DNA from: Nitrospira sp.
Lineage (GTDB): Bacteria > Nitrospirota > Nitrospiria > Nitrospirales > Nitrospiraceae
Length of the DNA stretch: 37,847 nucleotides
Assembly (NCBI GenBank): GCA_029865485.1
Contig: JAOUGT010000008.1
Location: 1-37,847 of the forward strand
Direction of reading: 5' to 3'
Shown: positions 31,966 to 37,847 of the stretch, piece after piece
Layout: the number at the start of each line of letters is the position of its first letter
Numbering within the stretch: position 1 is the first letter of the stretch
Made by a program: the position numbers and the translations under genes
Notes under the pieces: generated by a model
The model's database searches: none
The model's input: only the letters and a program-made list of their open reading frames with translations
Told to the model about the DNA's origin: nothing

Positions 31966-32742
31966 ACCGGCTGCCGCGTGGTTGGTCCGCTCCCGTTGTC
32001 GTACCACCTCGTATAACACGATTGCCGCAGAAGCCGACACATTCAGGGACTGGACTTTGCCCAGGAGGGGGATCCGTACACACTCGTCGCAATGTTGGAC
32101 CACACCTGGTCGAATGCCAGTCCCCTCGGCCCCGAGTACGAATCCGACTGGTCCTCGATAGTCAATGTCCGTAAAGACCTTCTGAGCTGACGGTGTGACG
32201 CCATAGATCCACACTCCCGCTGCTTTGAGGGATTCAAGCAGTCTGCTGAGGTTCGTCACACGTGCCACCGGCATATGGTCGATCGCACCGGCCGAGGCCT
32301 TTGCCACCACGGAGGTCAGTCCTACGGCTCTACGTTCCGGGATGAAGACACCATGCGCACCCGCCCCCTCCGCTGTCCGGAGAACGGCGCCGAGGTTGTG
32401 CGGATCTTCGACTCCATCCAGGATCACGAGCAATGGTGGCTCCTGTCGGCACGCCGCACGATCCAGGATCTCCTCCTGAGTCTGGTAGGCTTTCGCTGCA
32501 GCAAAGGCAACGACGCCTTGGTGCTTGCCATTGGGAACCAAACGGTCCAGGGAAGCGAGGGGCTGAATATGAACGGGGACCTTGCGCGAGCGGGCCAGTT
32601 GGACAAGATCCGTAAACTGTTTGTCGGTTCGGAGAACGAGGATTCGTTGGAGTGGTCGGCCTCCGGATTTCAGAGCCTCCCGGATGGCATGCAGGCCGTA
32701 GAGAATCTCTTGAGCGTTAGCGTTTCCATCGGCTGGTGCCAT
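31921..32742 (-). CDS. rlmB: 23S rRNA 2'-O-ribose methyltransferase RlmB (TrmH/SpoU family)
   Basis: A 273-residue protein starts at the ATG at 32742, behind GAGGA; a longer frame to 32832 would lie deep in cysS. The SPOUT fold is shown by LVILDGVEDPHNLGAVLRTAE, then FVLGAEGTGIRPGVV and IPLLGKVQSLNVSASAAIVLYE. RlmB methylates G2251 of 23S rRNA (E. coli numbering). The N-terminal substrate-recognition domain (ILYGLHAIREAL) is present. About 26 extra C-terminal residues (after EVVRQR) are encoded by the stretch that overlaps the luxR-type gene. It starts 26 bp inside the cysS end. Confidence 0.9.
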   Translation of the reverse strand: MAPADGNANAQEILYGLHAIREALKSGGRPLQRILVLRTDKQFTDLVQLARSRKVPVHIQPLASLDRLVPNGKHQGVVAFAAAKAYQTQEEILDRAACRQEPPLLVILDGVEDPHNLGAVLRTAEGAGAHGVFIPERRAVGLTSVVAKASAGAIDHMPVARVTNLSRLLESLKAAGVWIYGVTPSAQKVFTDIDYRGPVGFVLGAEGTGIRPGVVQHCDECVRIPLLGKVQSLNVSASAAIVLYEVVRQRERTNHAAAGSTNPECSPLDRRLQ

Positions 32743-34195
32743 CGGGCTTGTCCTCAATTGTAATTCCCAGGGACTTGAGCTCTTCCCTGATTGCGTCGGC
32801 CCATTTGAAGTCTTTGCGCTTCTTGGCGTCAATTCTTTCGGCCAGCTTGTTTTCTATTTGTAGGTCCGTGATTCGTTCTTCTATTTTTACCGTTGGAGGA
32901 AAGGTTGTAAGAGTGAGATGAGCAGGCGTTGGTTCAACTCGCACGTTAAAATCCCACCGTTCTAGCTGAAACAGCCCTAGATTATTTCCAAGTGACCGAA
33001 ACTCCTCTCTAACTTGCCTGCGGCCTTCGTCCGATAAACCATTTTTCGTTAATTTATTCACATCGCTTCGCAAACCTTGTAACGCGGCAATTGCGACAGG
33101 GGTATTGAGATCATCATCCATTGCGGCTTTGAATGCGCCCCTGCAACGATCCACAGCTTGGCTCAGACTCTGATCAGGCATCACGACTCCACCTGGCTCA
33201 GCTAATCGCCCAAAGAGATCATAGAACCCGTTCAACGCGTTTTTTGCCTCTTTCAATGCTTGATCAGAAAAATCGAGCGGTCCGTGGTAATGGGTCGAAA
33301 GGAGAAAGTATCGAAGAATCTCACCGGTTACCTCCTCAGACCATTCGGATTTCTCAAAGATCTCCCGAATCGTGAAAAAGTTCCCCACCGACTTCGACAT
33401 CTTCTCTTGGTTGATCTGAACAAACCCGTTGTGGACCCAGTAACGTGCGAATTCTCTTCCCGTTGCGCCACATGATTGGGCAATTTCATTCTCATGGTGC
33501 GGGAATATGAGATCCATCCCGCCGCCATGGATGTCGAAGGTTTCACCGAGGTGCTGCATGGACATGGCGGAACACTCAATGTGCCACCCCGGTCGACCGA
33601 GTCCCCAAGGACTCTGCCAGGCGGGCTCACCTGGCTTACTCGCCTTCCACAGGGCAAAGTCCATGGGCTGACGCTTCCGCTCATCCACGTCCACCCGTGC
33701 CCCGGCCTGCAGATCTTCCAATCGTCGTTTTGACAGTCTGCCGTAGACCGGATACTGAGCCACCTCAAAATACACATCTCCATCCACAACGTAGGCCAGT
33801 CCATTGGCCACCAATCGTTCCGTCAGGCGGATAATGTCGTGAATGTGTTCTGTCGCCTTCGGCTCCACCGTCGCAGGCCGGATCCCCAGTTTACCCATAT
33901 CTTCGTGATAAGCCTGGATATACTTTTCCGTGACGGTGTCACAGGAGATCCCTTGCTCGTTGGCGCGCTTGATGATTTTGTCGTCGACATCCGTGAAATT
34001 CTTCACGAAGGTCACCGCATACCCACTGTATTCCAAGTGGCGTCGGAGCACGTCAAAGACTAAGGCGCTGCGCGCATGACCGATGTGGCAATAGTCATAG
34101 ACCGTCACACCGCACACGTACATGCGAACCTTGCTCGGTTCCAATGGTTCGAACACTTCTTGCCGACCGGTCAGTGTATTGAACAGCTTAAGCAT
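32717..34195 (-). CDS. cysS: Cysteinyl-tRNA synthetase
   Basis: The 492-residue protein has the class I signatures HIGH (HIGHARSA, 37-40) and KMSKS (KMSKSVGNF), plus the zinc ligand region around Cys28 and [10 protein letters not shown], with [18 protein letters not shown]. It charges tRNA-Cys. The length is complete. The ATG lies 5 nt after the dedA stop, with a weak GGGG signal, so translation is probably coupled. Confidence 0.96.
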   Translation of the reverse strand: MLKLFNTLTGRQEVFEPLEPSKVRMYVCGVTVYDYCHIGHARSALVFDVLRRHLEYSGYAVTFVKNFTDVDDKIIKRANEQGISCDTVTEKYIQAYHEDMGKLGIRPATVEPKATEHIHDIIRLTERLVANGLAYVVDGDVYFEVAQYPVYGRLSKRRLEDLQAGARVDVDERKRQPMDFALWKASKPGEPAWQSPWGLGRPGWHIECSAMSMQHLGETFDIHGGGMDLIFPHHENEIAQSCGATGREFARYWVHNGFVQINQEKMSKSVGNFFTIREIFEKSEWSEEVTGEILRYFLLSTHYHGPLDFSDQALKEAKNALNGFYDLFGRLAEPGGVVMPDQSLSQAVDRCRGAFKAAMDDDLNTPVAIAALQGLRSDVNKLTKNGLSDEGRRQVREEFRSLGNNLGLFQLERWDFNVRVEPTPAHLTLTTFPPTVKIEERITDLQIENKLAERIDAKKRKDFKWADAIREELKSLGITIEDKPDGTSRWKR

Positions 34196-34200
34196 GAGGT

Positions 34201-34842
34201 TTAGGCCCCAGGACTTGTTCGTCGTCTTGGCCAGTGAGACCAGAGAAAGTAGCCAATGGCTGCAGCCAGAACGAGGCCAATGACGATGTCAAATTGATGA
34301 AAGTAATCTCGCAGATGTTCCCACTGTTCACCCATCCGCAGGCCGATGTAGGCCAAGAGATAGCACCATGGCAATGCCCCGACGAATGTGAAGATGACGA
34401 ATCGCGGGAAGTTCATCTTCGCGATGCCGGCCGGGAGCGAAATGAACGTCCGCACAACGGGAAGCATTCGACCGAAAAAAACGGCCGCCTCTCCATACTT
34501 GGCAAACCAGCGATCGGCAACATCCAGATCATGGTGAGACACCAGGAAATAGGGACCGAAGCGTTCGGCAAACGGCCTCCCTCCCCACACCCCCGCATAG
34601 TAGGCGACGATCGAGCCAAGTACATTGCCGACGGCACCCGCCAACGTCACGCCGAGGAGGGTAAACTGCCCACTCATGACCAAGTACCCTGAGAAGGGCA
34701 TGATAATTTCGCTCGGGAGAGGGATACAGGCGCTTTCAACTGCCATGGTGAAGAGAATCCCGCCGTACCCAAACCTTGAGATACAGGCGATGATGAATCG
34801 ACTCAGCTCGCCAATGATCGCCTCAATCAACCCTCCGATCAT
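34201..34842 (-). CDS. DedA family membrane protein
   Basis: The 213-residue protein has the DedA signatures: FTMAVESACIPLPSEIIMPFSGYL at the N-terminal re-entrant loop and FFGRMLPVVRTFISLPAGIAKM, with the conserved Arg residues. DedA/SNARE-associated proteins are inner-membrane transporters implicated in lipid (undecaprenyl phosphate or phospholipid) flipping and membrane homeostasis. AGGTGG precedes the ATG, which overlaps the surE stop by 4 bp. The genes surE, dedA, cysS and rlmB read as one operon. Confidence 0.92.
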   Translation of the reverse strand: MIGGLIEAIIGELSRFIIACISRFGYGGILFTMAVESACIPLPSEIIMPFSGYLVMSGQFTLLGVTLAGAVGNVLGSIVAYYAGVWGGRPFAERFGPYFLVSHHDLDVADRWFAKYGEAAVFFGRMLPVVRTFISLPAGIAKMNFPRFVIFTFVGALPWCYLLAYIGLRMGEQWEHLRDYFHQFDIVIGLVLAAAIGYFLWSHWPRRRTSPGA

Positions 34843-35651
34843 CTGCCCACCTGCTTGGCCGGACGGCGGATGGATTTCGAATCAACCCCTTCTCTGGCAC
34901 TTCGTGCAATGAGGGGCTCCCATGATCTGAAATGATCCAGGACTGCATGGTTGGTGGTATCGAGATGAATAGGCGTGATAGACACGTATCCCTCCTCAAG
35001 TGCCTCGTGATCCGCATCTTTGCTACGGCTCCACGAAACACGTTGGCCCGCAATCCAGTAGTACGGACGGCCATGGGGATCCAGTTTTTCAATGATCGGA
35101 TTATGGAAGCGTCGTCGGCTCAGACAGGTGATCCGCACTCCTCGAATCTTTGAGTGAGCCCGATCGGGAATATTGACGTTCAAGAGGGTCTCGTCTGGGA
35201 GGCCCTGGGCCACCACAAGAGTGGCAACGCGAGCAGCGTAGGTCGCACCGATATCGAAGCGAAATGTCTCCTGCCCTTCCTGCGAGACTGCAAGTGACGG
35301 CACGCCAAGAATGGTTCCTTCCATCGCAGCTGAGACAGTCCCCGAGTACATCACATCGTCCCCAAGGTTGACGCCTTTGTTAATACCGGACACGACGATG
35401 GCTGGTGGCTTCGGCATGACCTTGAGCAGAGCCAGATTCACACAATCCACGGGAGTCCCATTGACCGTATAGGTCCGCGGGGCCACTTGGTGAACACGCA
35501 ACGGCTTGTGTAACGTCACTGCGTGAGCTACGGCCGTTCGCTCCCGATCAGGAGCCACGACCCAGACTTCGCCAATGGCAGCCAGTGCCTGCGCCAAGGC
35601 TGTGATCCCTGGAGACTGGATGCCGTCGTCGTTGGTCACTAGGATACGCAT
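34839..35651 (-). CDS. surE: 5'/3'-nucleotidase SurE
   Basis: The 270-residue protein has the SurE metal-site signatures: MRILVTNDDGIQSPG at the N-terminus (Asp8, Asp9), NGTPVDCV, and SGINKGVNLGDDVMYSGTVSAAMEG. SurE is a metal-dependent nucleoside-monophosphate and short polyphosphate phosphatase with stress-related roles. The ATG at 35651 is fixed by the conserved N-terminus, but it has no Shine-Dalgarno; the preceding bases are CCTCCC. A rho-independent terminator ends only 13 nt upstream, so the transcript that carries surE must be leaderless or read through. Confidence 0.93.
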   Translation of the reverse strand: MRILVTNDDGIQSPGITALAQALAAIGEVWVVAPDRERTAVAHAVTLHKPLRVHQVAPRTYTVNGTPVDCVNLALLKVMPKPPAIVVSGINKGVNLGDDVMYSGTVSAAMEGTILGVPSLAVSQEGQETFRFDIGATYAARVATLVVAQGLPDETLLNVNIPDRAHSKIRGVRITCLSRRRFHNPIIEKLDPHGRPYYWIAGQRVSWSRSKDADHEALEEGYVSITPIHLDTTNHAVLDHFRSWEPLIARSAREGVDSKSIRRPAKQVGR

Positions 35652-35663
35652 GGGAGGATTGCA

Positions 35664-35688
35664 ATAAAAAAGCTGCCCGAGGCAGCTT
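35664..35688 (-). terminator. Rho-independent terminator downstream of tRNA-Pro
   Basis: On the minus strand AAGCTGCC-TCG-GGCAGCTT (35688-35670) is a perfect 8-bp stem with a 3-nt loop, followed by a run of T residues. It lies 55 nt after the tRNA 3' end and 13 nt before the surE start codon. This is a textbook intrinsic terminator for the tRNA transcript. Confidence 0.85.
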
Positions 35689-35742
35689 CGACGGAACTGG
35701 GAGATCCAGTCTCTTCCCTCATCCCCTCAAGACTCTGCAAAC

Positions 35743-35819
35743 TGGTCGGGGCGGCGGGATTTGAACCCACGACCACTCGCACCCCAAGCGAGTGCGCTAC
35801 CGGGCTGCGCTACGCCCCG
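35743..35819 (-). tRNA. tRNA-Pro(GGG)
   Basis: The minus strand folds as a 77-nt cloverleaf. The acceptor arms CGGGGCG and CGCCCCG pair fully, and the anticodon stem CTCGC/GCGAG encloses the loop TTGGGGT, giving anticodon GGG. The T arm has GGTTCAAATCC. The 3' end carries A plus an encoded CCA (35746-35743). An anticodon of GGG reads CCC and CCU proline codons. It lies between the merR-type gene and surE on the same strand. Confidence 0.95.
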
Positions 35820-35845
35820 ACGTGTTCTTCACTTTCGAGTCGGTT

Positions 35846-35874
35846 ATTGTCGCAGATTCTCTCGTGATTGTCTT
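35846..35874 (-). promoter_or_regulatory. Promoter candidate of the tRNA-Pro gene
   Basis: AAGACA (35874-35869) and GACAAT (35851-35846) are 17 bp apart on the minus strand, 27 bp upstream of the mature tRNA. Each box matches consensus at 4 of 6 positions. Transcription from the upstream ihfA-merR unit is an alternative source. Confidence 0.4.
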
Positions 35875-35900
35875 CGGTGAAATGCGGCGTCTCTTCTGAT

Positions 35901-36251
35901 TTATGATGAATGCGAATCGATAATCTTCAGAATGACTTGGAGATCCCCTCTCAGCTTTTTAGCGAGTTCCCTTGGCCTCAACCGACGGGTAGCAGCTCTC
36001 CCTCGACGGACCCAATACCGCTTGACTCCTTCGAGCGTATGCCCCTCTTCATAGAGCATACGCTTGATCTGTAAGACGGTTTCAATATCTCGCTGCACGT
36101 ACAGCCGCTGATTACCTCGACTCTTCTTGGGTTTTAAGAATGCGAATTGAGATTCCCAGAAACGGAGCACGTACGAGGGAAGCCTGGTCAGCCGACTCAC
36201 CTCGCCGATCTTATAGAAAACCTTGCTGCCCAGCCTGGGCTCAGTTCCCAT
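35901..36251 (-). CDS. MerR-family transcriptional regulator
   Basis: A 116-residue protein starts at the ATG at 36251 (TGAGG 7 nt upstream); a GTG four codons earlier is an alternative. The winged HTH of MerR proteins is clear: YKIGEVSRLTRLPSYVLRFW, then NQRLYVQRDIETVLQIKRMLYEEGHTLEGVKR. After a short helix there is no effector-binding domain or metal-binding cysteine cluster, so no ligand can be predicted. Small MerR proteins just downstream of ihfA occur widely in Proteobacteria and related phyla. It is 42 bp after ihfA and probably cotranscribed. Confidence 0.88.
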   Translation of the reverse strand: MGTEPRLGSKVFYKIGEVSRLTRLPSYVLRFWESQFAFLKPKKSRGNQRLYVQRDIETVLQIKRMLYEEGHTLEGVKRYWVRRGRAATRRLRPRELAKKLRGDLQVILKIIDSHSS

Positions 36252-36293
36252 GACCGGCCTCACGGTGCAGTCGACAATGTGAGTGAAGTCGCC

Positions 36294-36569
36294 TTACGAA
36301 TTGACGTACTTCTTGAATACCTGGCTTGGACGAAATGTAACGACTCGCCGGGGGGTAATCCCAATCTCTTCTCCGGTCCGTGGATTGCGTCCCTTTCGGG
36401 CACCTTTGCTCCGCACGACAAAGTTTCCGAACCCTGCGATTTTAACCGATTCTCCCTTCTGCAGGACCGACTTAAGGAGATTCAACACGAACTCGACGAT
36501 ATCAGCCGCTTCATTTTTCGAGATGCCAACCTGCTTAAATATTTCCTCAGCGATATCCGCCTTTCTCAT
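36294..36569 (-). CDS. ihfA: Integration host factor alpha-like DNA-bending protein
   Basis: A 91-residue protein starts at the ATG at 36569 (AGGGGGG 5-6 nt upstream); an upstream frame to 36626 runs toward the promoter region. The HU/IHF fold shows MRKADIAEEIFKQVGISKNE, then GFGNFVVRSK and RNPRTGEEIGIT, with Pro63 in the arm that intercalates DNA. The RNPRTGEEI motif and the R-rich ending (VFKKYVNS) fit the IHF-alpha type better than HU. IHF bends DNA in promoters, recombination and replication. It is the head of ihfA-merR. Confidence 0.88.
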   Translation of the reverse strand: MRKADIAEEIFKQVGISKNEAADIVEFVLNLLKSVLQKGESVKIAGFGNFVVRSKGARKGRNPRTGEEIGITPRRVVTFRPSQVFKKYVNS

Positions 36570-36647
36570 GCCATCCCCCCTACATGACGACGACCACTCG
36601 CCGCTTAGCTCACTACCACCAGCCACTGATTGCGGTAAGTTTGTCTT

Positions 36648-36676
36648 AAGTTACGTGAGGTTATGACACCTGTCAA
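36648..36676 (-). promoter_or_regulatory. Near-consensus sigma-70 promoter of ihfA
   Basis: A perfect TTGACA (36676-36671) and TAACTT (36653-36648) are 17 bp apart on the minus strand. The start site would fall near 36641, about 72 nt before the ihfA ATG. It begins 33 bp after the cimA stop. Confidence 0.7.
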
Positions 36677-36708
36677 GAATAAATTTGGTGAATGCTTACG
36701 AAAATACT

Positions 36709-37847
36709 CTAGTTTTTGGACAGGAGTTTATATTCGATACTATCGACGAGGGCTTGCCAAGTCGCTTCAATGATGTTTTCAGAGACCCCCACCGTTCCCC
36801 ACTTATCTTTGTGATCTCCCGACTCGATTAACACGCGCACTTTCGATTCGGTCCCCCGATTGGCTGCCAATACCCGGACCTTATAGTCGAGCAATTTCAC
36901 CTCTCGAAGCTGTGGATAGAACTTTTCCAAGGCTTTGCGCAACGCATGATCAAGCGCATTTACCGGTCCCGCCCCGATCGCTGCCGTATGTTCGACCACG
37001 TCCCCAACCTTGACCATCACCGTTGCTTCAGAAAGCAGGGAACCATCCTCTTGCTTCTTCTCAACAATCACCCGAAATCCGAGAAGTCGAAATGACGACT
37101 TGTGGCTCCCCATCGCCTTTCGCATCAACAATTCGAAGGACCCTTCAGCTCCTTCGAATTGATAGCCCTCGCTTTCTCGTTCCTTTAATGTTTGGACCAA
37201 CTCATCAACTTTCGCGTGATCTTTTGAGAGCCTAATCCCATAGGCCTCGATTTTGTCCAGCAGACCACTCCGTCCTCCATAGTCGGAAATCAACATCCGC
37301 TGTCGATTGCCGACGCGAGCTGGATCGATATGTTCATAGGTGGCTGCGTTCTTCAACACCGCATGAATGTGCACCCCGCCTTTGTGGGCGAACGCGGAAT
37401 CCCCTACATAGGGCTGATGCTTATTGGGCATCAAATTGGCGATCTCCGTGACAAATCCGGACACATCCTTGAGATGACTCAGGGTATTGGTCAAGGCCTG
37501 ACGCTTCATTTTCAGCTCGAGATTCGGAATAATGGAACAAAGGTTGGCGTTTCCACACCGTTCCCCGATTCCATTGATCGTCCCTTGCACTTGGAGAATC
37601 CCCATCTCAATCGCGACCAGCGAGTTCGCCACGGCCATTTCACAATCGTTATGAGCATGGATGCCGAGCGGCACCCCACACTCGCGTTGCACCACGCCGC
37701 AGATCTCACGGATCTCCCAGGGCATCGTGCCCCCGTTGGTATCACAGAGAATCACTCGCTCCGCGCCGGCTTCCACCGCTTTCCTGATCGTATTCAAAGC
37801 ATAGTCAGGGTTGGTCTTATAGCCGTCGAAGAAATGCTCCGCATCGT
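36709..37847 (-). CDS. cimA: (R)-citramalate synthase, 5' part missing
   Basis: The frame is open to the right edge and lacks its N-terminal part (about 379 codons are visible). It contains the DRE-TIM metallolyase barrel with AEHFFDGYKTNPDYAL at the edge, CDTNGGTMP, and the metal-ligand motif HAHND. The C-terminal regulatory domain (FRVIVEKKQEDGSLLSEATV) and the ending with HTAAIGAGPVNALDHALRK follow the CimA type. CimA condenses acetyl-CoA and pyruvate to citramalate, a threonine-independent route to 2-oxobutyrate and isoleucine. The CimA type is favoured over the related 2-isopropylmalate synthase by the NGIGERCGNANL and GDSAFAHKGGVH patterns. Confidence 0.88.
   Translation of the reverse strand, partial: DAEHFFDGYKTNPDYALNTIRKAVEAGAERVILCDTNGGTMPWEIREICGVVQRECGVPLGIHAHNDCEMAVANSLVAIEMGILQVQGTINGIGERCGNANLCSIIPNLELKMKRQALTNTLSHLKDVSGFVTEIANLMPNKHQPYVGDSAFAHKGGVHIHAVLKNAATYEHIDPARVGNRQRMLISDYGGRSGLLDKIEAYGIRLSKDHAKVDELVQTLKERESEGYQFEGAEGSFELLMRKAMGSHKSSFRLLGFRVIVEKKQEDGSLLSEATVMVKVGDVVEHTAAIGAGPVNALDHALRKALEKFYPQLREVKLLDYKVRVLAANRGTESKVRVLIESGDHKDKWGTVGVSENIIEATWQALVDSIEYKLLSKN

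Overview
The window looks like a chromosomal stretch of a Gram-negative, diderm bacterium with moderately high GC. The gene content (lipid A and AsmA functions, type IV pilus minor pilins with PilY1, and an ihfA-merR-tRNA-surE-dedA-cysS-rlmB block) fits Nitrospirota, most likely a Nitrospira-like nitrifier. That assignment is an inference from gene content and style; no marker gene here proves it.

Layout. 1-2539: the 5' part of an AsmA-family gene (minus strand, with a good sigma-70 promoter) and a divergent solitary AAA/DUF4143 ATPase whose promoter carries a duplicated palindrome. 2540-5129: a small membrane protein, a MidA-like methyltransferase gene containing an in-frame heptamer inverted repeat, and a divergent exported protein with a possibly leaderless start. 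5172-8158: a three-gene glycolipid cassette (GT2 polyprenyl-phosphate glycosyltransferase, LAB_N membrane protein, ArnT-like GT39 transferase) behind a strong promoter. 8249-9340: a PAP2 phosphatase. 9675-13790: an overlapping minus-strand operon of a double-receiver response regulator, an exported M1 metallopeptidase and an exported TolB-like propeller. 13875-16374: phoH-ybeY-ftsY, a housekeeping operon for ribosome/rRNA quality control and membrane targeting.

16478-31530 is the centrepiece: about 15 kb of type IV pilus / type II secretion-like genes. Operon A (24769 to 16478, minus strand) encodes FimT/GspH, PilV, PilW and PilX minor pilins, a small periplasmic protein, PilY1 and an Ig-like lipoprotein. 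Operon B (30457 to 25400, minus strand) encodes a second full set of four pseudopilins (GspH-, GspI-, GspJ- and GspK/PilX-like) followed by a GspE/PilB-type ATPase. A PilZ protein (predicted c-di-GMP binding) lies between the operons on the opposite strand, and the prepilin peptidase PilD lies upstream of operon B. No major pilin, inner-membrane platform protein or secretin is present, so these must be elsewhere in the genome. Each operon carries three prepilins with Glu5 and one without it, the composition of a pilus or pseudopilus tip complex, so the locus appears to supply two alternative tips or initiation complexes.

31687-37847 is mostly housekeeping: a small LuxR-type HTH protein that overlaps rlmB tail to tail, then rlmB, cysS, dedA and surE with overlapping or nearly abutting ends, tRNA-Pro(GGG) with its own terminator, a MerR-type regulator, ihfA with a near-consensus promoter, and a truncated cimA-type citramalate synthase running off the right edge.

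All coordinates and motifs were read by eye from the sequence. Family assignments come from recognised motifs, and promoters are consensus matches only.
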